Below are positions 43,033 through 53,270 of a DNA stretch of 64,000 bases, piece by piece. Under the pieces are notes generated by a model, which did no database searches, was not told the DNA's origin, and was given only the letters and a program-made list of their open reading frames with translations. The translations under genes and the position numbers were made by a program. The stretch is from Phialophora verrucosa (Eukaryota; Ascomycota; Eurotiomycetes; Chaetothyriales; Herpotrichiellaceae): assembly GCA_002099365.1 (NCBI GenBank), contig MSED01000002.1:806001-870000 (forward strand). Reading direction: 5' to 3'. Each line of letters opens with the position of its first letter. Within the stretch, counting starts at the first letter, position 1.

Positions 43033-43802
43033 TCTTCCTGTGTCAAGAGGGCTGGTAGCGCGTTCATCCAAGCCTTGACGTGCGGCAACCACGAGATAAA
43101 GGCCGGGCTCGGGTGGCCTGAGTGAGACATATTGCCGAGGTATTGGACTCAGTAGGAGTGGAATCCGGCCTTACTTCCCTAGAGCATGATCCGGGTCGGA
43201 GGCTGATCATACAAAGTATCCAGAGAGCAGGAGTCGTTCAGCTAGCATCGCGAACAAACAACGTCGCAAAAACCGCGATCGACCTGCCAGAAGGGCCGCA
43301 ATGATGGATCTGAACATGATTCTGTGACAGACTCAGCAAGGCCGCGCCATGTGCAGTTGCTACCAGTCACTCAAGCCTCGACAGAGGTCAATCCAGCAAG
43401 TACCAGTGAAAGAAGGAGTAGCTCACTTTGAGATGGACTTGAAATGAAAGCGGAAGGTAGAATGGGGAGGTGGAATTTCGACAACCACTTGCCGCTTAGT
43501 CTTCGCTTGTGTCACTTTAACCACAATTGGCTAGCTCAATGCAGCAATTACGTCTTCATGTTTGCCGTTGAGCGCATCTGTTGATCCGAGATCAAGCCAC
43601 TTGCCTGGATTGACTTTACACCGGGAGAAACTGGACAGCACGAGTACTCGTGTATCGCATCTTGCTTTTATACCAAGAGAATTCATGGTACCCTCAGCAG
43701 AAGCGCGCTGTTCCACCCTCAACTAAGGCAGGCGTCCGCCGCCCAGGATCTGCACCCTCGAACCCGAGCCTCCTCTTCGCTTCTCTGGTGCTCAACCTCA
43801 CA
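43033..43802. other. Intergenic region and RING-CH promoter
   Basis: 770 bases without a supportable gene. It holds a perfect 14-base palindrome CACGAGTACTCGTG at 43639-43652, about 150 bases before the RING-CH start. Confidence 0.5.
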
Positions 43803-45104
43803 ATGAGTTCAGAAGACTCTGACACAAGCCTGCTGAACAACCCCTCCTCACCGCCTCAGAGTCCTCCCGAAGGACCAAGTTCGCGACCATCTGCTCCCTC
43901 ACGTGCATCAACATTCGGACCAAAGTGCTGGATATGCATGAGCGACAAGAGTGAAGATGACCCTAATAACCCTCCTGTCTGGCGGACGCCATGCTCTTGC
44001 AGTTTGACCGCTCACGAAGCATGCCTGCTAGACTGGGTAGCCGACCTGGAGAACCCGAAGAACAAGAACAAACAGTCAGGCCCTATCCAATGTCCACAAT
44101 GCAAATCTGAGATCAAGATCTCAAGACCGAGAAGCTACATCGTAGAGAGCCTTCGCACCATCGATCGCTCCCTCGGGAAGTTTGTTTTACCGGGTCTAGG
44201 GCTGTCCTTTGCCGGTTCGCTATGGGCTGGAGCGTGGTTTCACGGATTCCAATCCGTGTATTTGGTGTTTGGCCCCGATGACGCGGATCGAATATTCAGA
44301 TACGTCGCTACACGCCGAGAGTATAGCTGGATGTACAGCCTAATACCGGTCAATCTGATCCTGGCCCGGACAGACTATGCCGACTTCGCCTTACCTGGCA
44401 GCAGCCTGATTCTGCTTTCCACTCAGATTACCGACAAGTTCGACATTGATTATACCATCTGGCCACCTCTACCAAGTACTGTGTTTGCCTGCCTTCCAGC
44501 CATGAGGTCATTCTACAATTGGTGCTATCATAAAGCCTTCTGCGACCTCAACAGAAAGTGGTTGGCAGAAGTACAACCTACTCACGAACTACAAGGGGGT
44601 GAAGCGCAAGCTGAGAACGGGGAGGATTTTCGGGAGGAAGAGGCGCAAGAAGGAGATATGGTTCTTGAAATCGAGATAAATGATCACGGCGTGGCCCTGG
44701 AGGATGATGATGCAGGCGCACCAGAAGGTGCTGCTAACGGCGGAGGGGGAGCACAAGGTCAGCAAGAGAATCAACATGTTCAGCGAATATTGCGCCAAGA
44801 ATTCATAGAGACTGGCAGCATCGGACAGACAATCCTTGGCGCGTTAATGTTCCCGGCGGTTGCAGCAGGAATGGGCAATCTGATCAGCTATGCTCTGCCC
44901 ACATCGTGGCTGACGTACCGAGACTACACGAATGGTCGGCCAGGGCTGCTGTCTACGAAGTGGGGCAGAAGTGTGGTTGGTGGATGTCTATTTGTTGTGC
45001 TCAAGGATGCGTTAATGTTGTACTGCAGATGGAAGTTAGCGCAGGGGCATCGCCAGAGGAGGATCATGGACTTCGACAAACGGACGAAGAAGTATTCGGT
45101 ATAA
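43803..45104 (+). CDS. RING-CH (MARCH-type) membrane E3 ubiquitin ligase
   Basis: From ATG 43803 (MSSEDSDTSLLNNPSS) the product is 433 residues. The RING-CH finger is complete: Cys42-Cys45, Cys64-Cys66, His71-Cys74 and Cys97-Cys100, with the conserved tryptophan in LLDWV. In the fourth and fifth ligand positions it has the Cys-His order that defines the variant RING of MARCH ligases. Hydrophobic stretches after the finger (FVLPGLGLSFAGSLWAGAWF, then later TILGALMFPAVAAGMGNLI and VVGGCLFVVLKDALMLY) indicate several membrane spans. An acidic glycine-rich segment lies between them. It probably ubiquitinates membrane proteins at an internal membrane; which membrane is unknown. The frame is open upstream but lacks an ATG. 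Confidence 0.87.
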   Translation: MSSEDSDTSLLNNPSSPPQSPPEGPSSRPSAPSRASTFGPKCWICMSDKSEDDPNNPPVWRTPCSCSLTAHEACLLDWVADLENPKNKNKQSGPIQCPQCKSEIKISRPRSYIVESLRTIDRSLGKFVLPGLGLSFAGSLWAGAWFHGFQSVYLVFGPDDADRIFRYVATRREYSWMYSLIPVNLILARTDYADFALPGSSLILLSTQITDKFDIDYTIWPPLPSTVFACLPAMRSFYNWCYHKAFCDLNRKWLAEVQPTHELQGGEAQAENGEDFREEEAQEGDMVLEIEINDHGVALEDDDAGAPEGAANGGGGAQGQQENQHVQRILRQEFIETGSIGQTILGALMFPAVAAGMGNLISYALPTSWLTYRDYTNGRPGLLSTKWGRSVVGGCLFVVLKDALMLYCRWKLAQGHRQRRIMDFDKRTKKYSV

Positions 45105-45542
45105 TATAACAAAAGGAAGGCTCAGCAAGCGGGCAATGATTGATGAAAGGGCGTCACCAGACAAGCAAGCAAGCGAGTGAGCTGTGACGAACCGACAACG
45201 TCCTCACTTAATGATAGACATCCAAATGAAAGGGTAGGGAGTACTCCGTATTGCTCAGGCAAATGTCGAACTTCGCATCGTTTCTGCACAATAAACTCTC
45301 TGGCTCTATTGGAGGTGTTTAGCGCCGTCGGTCGCAGCAAGGCTGACACGTCCAAACACGCCAAGCGCAGCCTTGCAGCCAGAAACTTTGATACCACCAG
45401 AACTCGAGGTCGGCGAAGCTTTCTTTCTACAGACCCCGTACAATAAGCGGCATCTCCCTTTCCTAGAGGTTTATTTTCGGCGCGCTTTGCATCCTCGCCC
45501 TACGACAGTCACTACAGAGTCCGCTCTCGACGACCTACCGAG
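45105..45542. other. Intergenic spacer, mL40 promoter
   Basis: 438 bases between two plus-strand genes. It includes a GGAGTACTCC palindrome at 45238-45247. No gene is seen. Confidence 0.5.
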
Positions 45543-46382
45543 ATGCACGGCTCCTCTCTGCGCGCGGCATTGGCGAATGTTTTCCAGATCCCCCTCCGGC
45601 CGGCTCTGCGGAACCCACAGCTACCACCTCATGGACCGCTGCGCTTAACAACCCAGAACACGGTCCGAGCGGGTATGCTTTCCAAGACCCAATTTTCGAC
45701 AAGTACAGCCCATAACGCGAGGAGTCGCGGCGGTGCAAGGCCCGATCGGCGGATAAGTGCGTTTTCCCTCCCCTTCTCTCTCTCTCTCTCTGCGTGATTG
45801 CGTGTGTGAGTCCATGCAGGCCCGCCGAAAGCACCACTCAGCTTGAAGTTCGAGTGTACTACTTCGCTATCACGCATCTGCCTGTCAAAAAACTAACGCA
45901 CGTGCCTCTGTCTCTCAGCTTTGATCCGGTTTTTCCTGCACCACCCGACGACGCTGACGCCGCGGCCGCTCCGCTTCTCCCGCAACCGGCACCTCCGACA
46001 CTGGACGATCACGCGCGCGTGGAACCTGTTCCGGCACAACGTGAAGAAGGCCCGCGAAATGGAGCTGGAGAGACAGTACAACGCGATGAGGGACGCGAAC
46101 GAGGAGTTGCGCCTCGGCGCCGGCGACGGGGGCCGCTTGTTCCGCAAGGCGCAGATGAAGACCGGGATATGGGGTCTCACGTCCGGCGCGAGGAAGGGCG
46201 GTGTCCCCATCGAGTATGCGAGGGGCTTTGTCGAGTGGGTTGGTAGTACTGGCGGACTGGGCGTCGGGACGCAAAGTGAGGGAGAAGGAGAGGGAGAGGG
46301 AGAGGGACAGGGAGAAGGCGAGGGCGCGAGTGCCGCGGCCAAGCAGGCTAAGATCTGGGATCATGCGTGGAAGAGACATTGA
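45543..46382 (+). CDS. Mitochondrial large ribosomal subunit protein mL40 (MRPL28)
   Basis: Exons 45543-45756 and 45919-46382 give 225 residues. Exon 1 encodes a mitochondrial presequence rich in Arg, Ser and Ala (MHGSSLRAALANVFQIPLRP). The splice joins it to TLIRFFLHHPTTLTPRPLRF, then SRNRHLRHWTITRAWNLFR, MELERQYNAMRDANEELRL and PIEYARGFVEW. These are the landmark blocks of fungal mL40. The intron is 162 bases, begins GTGCGT and contains a long CT tract; another acceptor inside it is possible, but this one restores the family sequence. An E/G repeat (about residues 189-205) is inserted just before the conserved C-terminal DHAWKRH. No other mitochondrial ribosomal gene is adjacent, although the Obg GTPase MTG2 lies 7 kb away. 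Confidence 0.87.
45763..45791. repeat. CT-rich microsatellite in the mL40 intron
   Basis: An almost pure pyrimidine tract, mostly (CT)n, lies just after the intron donor. It may act as simple sequence only. Confidence 0.75.
46274..46325 (+). repeat. In-frame GAGGGA purine repeat coding Glu-Gly
   Basis: A purine-only tandem repeat in mL40 exon 2 encodes alternating Glu and Gly. The unit length is six bases, so length changes keep the frame. Confidence 0.85.
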
Positions 46383-47157
46383 TGCTCGTGGGTATGGAGG
46401 CGAGGGAGTGAGGGAATCATGTTGGAGCCTATACGGGTGGATTGAGGGGCTTCGGAGGCAAGCACGCAGCCCCGAAGTGGCCTTGAAGAAAAAGCCTCTT
46501 TAGCTTGGGAGGATTTGATTATGTATCATACAGTTATAAGGGATGAGACAAGGCCCGAGGGAAAGTCAGGATTGAGTCTGGACAATTGTCCGGAAGCCCG
46601 GATGGCTTGATGGGTTGCAGCGGCAATGATGCTCTTAAAAAGCAACACCGGTGAGACCTACACAGCGATTAGGACGCTCGACCCGCCGATACCGATTCTG
46701 GAGGGAGGTATATCTGGCTTCGGTTGAAGGCGGTCGGGAAGGATGGCCAAGTCTCGCGTAAAAGGGAACCATCAAGGTCATTGGGGCAGCATATATGTAC
46801 AACGAGAGACTGCTGTCAACTTTTGTCTTTCTCTCCAACGACGCCAAGCCGCCCATATCTTCGACCACATGGCCGCTGAACTCCAAGAGTAAGGGTCTTT
46901 CGTAGAATGTCCATCGTCGCTGCCAATTCGCTAAGATTCAGTAAGAAATTGGTCGTTAGACATGCATTACAAGCATGATATGGGCAAAGGAGACCCATAT
47001 GCCGGTTGAGCATTCTCGGTCCCATGATAACCAGGTCAATCTTGAGAGCTCCAGGTGCGCCATTCATCGATGCAGGACAGGTCCGGCAGAACGATGTCGG
47101 ATTGTCCTCGATTCAGGGCTCAGAAAATTAGTCGCCTCGTGTGGTCCATAACGGCAC
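46383..47157. other. Convergent spacer between mL40 and Rho2
   Basis: 775 bases. An 83-codon minus-strand frame (46635-46886) has no recognisable feature. Nothing else is supported. Confidence 0.5.
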
Positions 47158-47818
47158 TTATAGAATAACACAGCAACCGCCTCCACCTTGTTTGCCGTTG
47201 AAAGTCAAAAGAGCAGCTCTGGTTGCGGCCTCGAAGACATCGTCAACTCCTTCACCGGTCAAACTCGAGCACTCGAGATATTTCCGCGCACCGCATTGCT
47301 GGGCCATCTCTGCGCCTTCTCTCGGACTGACGAACCTCAGGCTCTTCTTGCGCATCTCCTCTATGGCGACGGGATCTTCTCTCAGGTCCTTCTTTAGGCC
47401 GACCAGGATGACAGGCACATCTGGACATCGTTCGCGGGCTTCCTCGATCCACTTATGCCGTACGTTCTCTAGACTATCCGGACTGTCGACACTAAAGCCG
47501 ATAAGAATGACGTGTGATTTCGCGTATGCCAGGGGACGCAGTCTTTCATAGTCTTCCTGACCTGCTGTATCCCACAAGGCCAGCTGTACTGACCGGCCAT
47601 CGACGCGGCAATCTGTGACGTAGTTCTCAAAGACGGTTGGTACGTAGTGGGTAGGGAAATAGCCGAGAGTGAAGACTGATAATAGTGAGGTTTTGCCGCA
47701 GGCACCGTCCCCTATGATGACGAGTTTCCTGTTGGTGAGTTAGCCACGGGACCCAGTTCTCAGCTGTCAGGCGACCATACCTTCTCATGACATTCTGCTG
47801 AGCCTGACCCTGAGCCAT
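47158..47818 (-). CDS. RHO2: Rho-family GTPase Rho2
   Basis: The exons on the minus strand are 47818-47781 and 47728-47158, with a 52-base intron after MAQGQAQQNVMR. The product is 202 residues. It contains KLVIIGDGACGKTS (P-loop), the effector loop YVPTVFENYVTD, LWDTAGQEDYERLRPL (switch II), VGLKKDLREDPVAIEEMRKK (with the Rho insert) and YLECSSLTGEGV. It ends in CVIL, a CaaL prenylation motif with an extra upstream Cys for likely palmitoylation, so it should be membrane-attached. Rho2 regulates cell-wall alpha-glucan synthesis and polarity through protein kinase C in fungi. The near-identity of the blocks to remembered fungal Rho2 rather than Rho1 or Cdc42 supports the assignment. Confidence 0.93.
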
Positions 47819-48857
47819 GGTTGTGGAGTTTCTAGTGGCTCCGTCCGCGAAGCAGCTAGGTCACACCACTGTGCGATCAATGGATGGACAGATGGATGGA
47901 GAGGCTACGATGAATACAAGCAGTCGCGAGGCGGGTAGAGAAGATGGGGGGATGGAAAGAGCCCAAGTCTTAAATCGACAGGCCAAGGGCCAGCTGAAGT
48001 GAAGTCAAGCGAAGTGGACTTGGGTGGTGTAACTGGACACAACTGAGGTCGCATGCAGCGGGTATCTTCACCCACCGGCACCCGGCACTGCCAGCCGCAG
48101 TTTGTTGATGTCCTTGAGGATTGAGTATCGTGGCTCTGGAAGTCTGAGACTAGTTCACTGGGAGTCGGTGGGGTCCAAATGTGAAGAGGTACGGCTGTTT
48201 GAGGCGCAGCCAGGAATAGATAGTGCTTGCTTGTCACTCGATGGATAGTGATGCAACGGCAGAGAGTGGAGGCGCGAGCCTGGCCGCTCCAAAGCGCGTG
48301 GATGCTCAGTCTAATATCCAGGCCACGATGTCGCTGAGGGTGCTGTAGGCGGGTGAAGGGACTTGAAGCAGTGGTGTAGTAAGTGGTGGGAACTGACTGA
48401 GAGTTCGGCTGAATTGAACCGGCTTTGCCTCTACCAGGCTCACAGCAGTCAGGCAGCGTCACTTCTCAGGCAGCGCACAGGCCCGTCAAGCGCAAGTTGC
48501 CGTCTCGAGGCTCCGTCGCCGCGCCCCACGGAACCGAACTGGACTGAACTGCTGGACTGCACTCACTGTCACGGTCGCTGTTCAACAACCAACGACTTCC
48601 CTTACACTCGCCAAACACTTGTGGCCACGCACCTTCCTGCCGCACCCTCCTGCTGCACCTTCGCTCTCTGCCTCGATTCCCTCTTTCGGTGCTCGCTATT
48701 TATTCGACATCCAAACCGCTTCGTCCGCTCCCTGTTCCCTCCCGATTTGTGATACCCCACCAGCAGTGAAAACCACAACCAGCCGGACTTTGATGTCAAG
48801 TTCTTCCGATCAAGGTCGCTATCGGGCTTAGCCGTTCTCGTTGACTGTGTTGGCATC
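47819..48857. other. Divergent promoter of RHO2 and NST1
   Basis: 1.04 kb between divergent starts. The part before NST1 is pyrimidine-rich, consistent with a long 5' leader. No gene is seen. Confidence 0.5.
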
Positions 48858-51800
48858 ATGCCCTCGAAGAAGAAAGCCAACACTCAGGTCCATCCCGCCG
48901 TTCCACAGCCACTGCACTTGAAGAAGAATGTGCCTACACAACCCCTGCCAAACTCCGGCCCAGCCACTTCCTCCACCCCGTCCTTGAACAGTCAGACTGC
49001 TGCCACCAAAACAGATGCCGATCTCAGAACTGGTGACACCACTGAGTCTGCCGGAGAGCCTACTCCGACTCCGGCTGTCAACCGCAAAAAGCAGAAGAGG
49101 CGAGAGAAAGAGGCCGCAAAACGAGCCGCGGGGCAGGACAAATCCGAAAATGCTCTTCCAAATGGCCATGTAACCACGGCTCATAAGCCAAATGGCCAAT
49201 TACCGCCAGTCAAACAAGGCAGAGGCCCGGTCAAGGGCTTTTTCACCGAGGAACCCGACTACACAGATCCGGCATACCCCGACATGGAGAGCCCCGAAGA
49301 AGCATTTTACAGCGGCGATGAGGATCCAAACGACGCAGAAGGTGCAGATGCGGTCCGCGACAGTTCGTGGCTAAACACGAGCAAGCGAAAAAAGTCAAAG
49401 ACGACAAATGAGACGCTGTCTAGGACTTCCACCATGCTATCTCGCTCCAACATCCCACCTTTATCGAGTGCAGCTATGCGAGCCTCGCAACGTCTGTCGA
49501 GCGACCACATCTGGAATACTTCGACCCAGGCTGAGCGAGAGAATATCAAGCAGTTTTGGCTGGAGCTGGGCGAAGACGAGCGGAGATCGTTGGTTAAGGT
49601 CGAGAAGGAGGCTGTGCTGCGAAAGATGAAGGAACAGCAGAAACACTCTTGCAGTTGCTCCGTCTGTGGTCGGAAGCGGACAGCCATCGAAGAGGAATTG
49701 GAGGTGCTTTACGACGCCTACTACGAGGAGCTCGAGCAATTCGCCAATCACAACACTGACCTGTCGCAACCGCCCCATCTGATGCCACCCCGAACCCCGT
49801 ATCACAGAGCGCATCCTATGGCCGGCTCCTATCCTTCGAAGAGTCGAATAAACGAGATCGATGAAGACGAGGAAGAGATCGAAGACGACGACGACGAAGA
49901 GGAGTACGATGATGAGGACGATGAAGGCTACAGCGACGATGAAGGCGAGCTTGACGATCATGGATTGCCGCCTGGTCCTCCAGATTTCTTCCAGTTCGGC
50001 AACTCTCTCACAGTCAAGGGTCTGGACTAACCATTACTCCATTTGGCGGGGCAGGACTGACGTATTGTACAGATGGCATCCTTACCGTAGCAGACGATCT
50101 GCTCAAGAATGATGGGAAGCATTTCATTGACATGATGGAGCAATTGGCGGAGAGACGCATGCAACGTGAGGAAGAAATTCGTTATCCTTCCTCGTCTTTT
50201 GCTCATCGAAATCTCCATCAAGGTCACAATCATCCTCCCATAGACGACGATGATGATTATGACGACGAGGAGGACGACGAGGAATATGACTCGCAAGAAG
50301 AGGACGACTACGAGGGCGACGACATGGTTAGTTCTGCTCAGAAATCGTGACGTGCACCCTTCTGACAGATTTTTTGTAGGACTCCATGACCGAAGAACAG
50401 CGCATGGAAGAAGGTCGACGAATGTTCCAAATCTTTGCCGCTCGGATGTTCGAGCAACGTGTCCTGACGGCATATCGAGAGAAAGTAGCAGCAGAACGAC
50501 AGAAAAAGCTGCTCGAAGAACTCGACGAGGAGACTCGCCTCGATACCCAACGAGAAGCAAAGAGGGCCCGCGAAGCTGCCAAGAAGAAGGAGAAGAAGCG
50601 GCTCCAAAAGCAAGTCAAAGACGAGGAGAAGGCCAAGAAGGATGCTGAAAAGGCAGCTCAAGAGGCTGCTGCTCGAGCGGCCGAAGAGAAGAAATTAGAG
50701 GAGCAGCGCCAGCGTAGAGAAGAACAGAGAAAGAAACGAGAGGCTGAGAAGAAGGCTGCCGAGGAAGAGAGACTCCGTAAGGAGGCCGAAAAGCACCGGA
50801 AGCAGCAAGAAGCACGCGATCGGCAGCTCGAACAAGAACGCAAGGCCCGCGAAGCCAAAGAACGCGAACGCTTGAAGCGAGAAGAGGCGAAGAAGAAGGA
50901 ACGTGAGGAACGGGAAGCCAAAGAAAAGGAGGCCAGGGACCGGAAGGCCAAAGAGGAGCTAGAGAAGAAGGCCCAAGACGATCACGTCCGCAAGCAAAAG
51001 GAGGTTGTGCTGAAACCAGAAAAGGGAGTCAAGGATCGTGCACCTCAGCATCAGCCGCCGAAGCAACAGCCTGTAGCACTTCCGCCGGGCCTGCAACCAC
51101 CATCCCGAGGCCCTAGCATACATTCTCCTCATGTTGCTGTTGCAACTCCGGCCGTTCCTCCCAAAATTCCGACGCCTATACGGAACAGACAGCCTTCGCA
51201 GCCTGGTCCGGTTTCGCACGGCTCGTCACCACGATCGCAAAAGGCCAGCACCGATATCTCGAGAAGTTCTGTGTCCCCCGCCACAGCTTTCGTGCCCCAA
51301 ACTCCTGCACAGGGTCAGCCCGCAAAGACACATGGTCAACCTCCGCCATTGCACCACCCGCAGCCCTCCGCCCCAAGATCTCCACTGAATAACCACGGCC
51401 GAGGACAGTATCCATACCACATGAACGGGCTGCCAGGATTGGGAGTTAGTGGTCCGCCGATGGGTCCTCCTGGAATGATGCCGACTATGATGCCGCCAAT
51501 GATGTATCAAGGTCCTCCAATGATGAATCAGCAGAGATTCGCTCAGAATGGCCTGCAGTATCCACCTGGGTTTCCGCGACCGTTCCAGCCAGGTCAGCAG
51601 ATGCCGTTTGTCCCACACCCTCAAGGCCAGGCACCGCCAATGGTCAATCAACAACCGGTACCGCCAAAGCCCCAGGGGCACTCGAGACAGCCGTCTAACG
51701 AACACACACTTATAGGCCGTCCTGGAGGATTAGGTCCAATTGCTCGGCCATCTAGCACGACGCCAGACAAGCAGAAACCGATACAAAAGACGCCAGACGC

Positions 51801-52551
51801 CGAGGTGGAGCAGCTGACAACACAGTTGGGTAGTAAAGCCTTGTTGGACGATTCAGATGCGCCATTTGATACCGCCGACCCACGAGCAAGTCTCCCGCCT
51901 GTTGGTCCACCCGGATCTACGAGGCTGCCCTTCGTAGGCAGTTTCCAAGACCACAAGCAAGAACCTTTCGGAATGGGTGGTCCTGGTTGGGGCGGCTTCA
52001 ATCCTGCCATGGCTCCGAGCCCAAACTGGGGACCCCCTGGCGTACAGCGACCTAGCCCAGGTTGGGGACAGCCGCCATTCGGGGCCATTGGTGGGCCTCA
52101 ACCTATCTCAAGGTCACACCTACCTCGTCCAATCGCAGTAAGACTGATGCTTGTTCAAGCATGTCGTCAGCTGTCTCAACTTCCCGCCGCCAGTGCCGAA
52201 GGCTATCATCCAGTTCAAGCAGTTCTGCGTCAATTAGAAACTCTCAAAGTACCGGGAGAAGCATCGGTGTCAATGGACGAAATGCTGGGGATTTGCGACA
52301 CGGAAGGCAATTCACAGAACGGTGGTGGGTCCTTCGAAGTGATCATGGACAAAGCTAGAGGTCAGGTGGTCAAGTTTGTCGAAGACGCTCCGAGCCAACC
52401 ACCCAGAGGCAGTGTGGGAGAGATTGGCAGTCCTATCCTGGGACACAGTCAACACATCCATCACACGAGTCCCCTTGGAGGCATTGTCGGGCAGCCAGTT
52501 GGTCCAGTTGGCCAAACGAGCAGCTTTGGACCTCCAGGTCGGAACTTCTAG
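48858..52551 (+). CDS. NST1: Stress response protein Nst1
   Basis: Exons 48858-50019, 50073-50326 and 50380-52551 give 1195 residues, matching fungal Nst1. Order of features: Lys-rich N-terminus; HSCSCSVCGRKRTAIEEELE at about 264-283; a long acidic run; LTVADDLLKNDGKHFIDMME spanning the first splice region; a second acidic run; then MTEEQRMEEGRRMFQIFAAR and a charged coiled coil of about 200 residues rich in Glu, Lys, Arg and Ala. The C-terminal half is Pro/Gln/Met-rich and disordered. Nst1 is a negative regulator of salt tolerance in yeast that can form condensates. The first donor (GTCTGG at 50020) is unusual, but no other donor joins the frames. Confidence 0.9.
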
Positions 52552-53270
52552 TGGTTGACTCCGCCTCGAGTCAAAACAGGGAGAGAGCAGCAGGTAGAGC
52601 ATGCCAAGAATTACCGCTCACTGCTGCAGCTGCACGCCCAGCAGTATCGGAGGAGCATGTCGGCAACCTAGCCGTGACATGGCCACCATGGTTTCCTTGT
52701 ACGTTCAGTCTGGTTTGCGATGGCGCGGTCTTTTTCCGTGCAAAGTCTTCTTTTGGGCTTCTTTTAGAGGCAAGAACGGTATCCAGTTAGGGACCGTATC
52801 TAAGAGCACCAGTATCTCTCTTGGTGATGCTCACTGTGTACAAGAGGCAAACATTGCCATATCAAGGCAGATTTGGCCTTTTACGGCTCAATAGCTGAAT
52901 ACTGTCGGTGCATCTTCAAACACTGCAGAGTTGACTGACTTGATTGTCATCGTCCCTTCGTGGAATCGTATTTGTGACTCTTGTGTCCTGACGCGCGCTA
53001 GGCGACCGTCCATGCCATACCAACATTTCTTGTATAGGAGATATGAATTGAACCTCGAAGGAAGTGGTTGTTGCAATCGTCGAATTGTACATTTAGTTTG
53101 TTGTGTTACGACACTGTTATACAGAGATTCGCGTGTCTGCCATAATCCCGGCACGGACATGGTATCACCTCCTGAATGTATTCTTCCTTCCGGCCTCCGC
53201 AGTCCCTCCACTCTGGCCATAGTGACAACATTCTCCACTCGACGTTCTTTTCCCTCTTCAACCATCGGAC
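52552..53270. other. Convergent spacer between NST1 and MTG2
   Basis: 719 bases between two stop codons. No gene, repeat or structured element is apparent. Confidence 0.5.
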
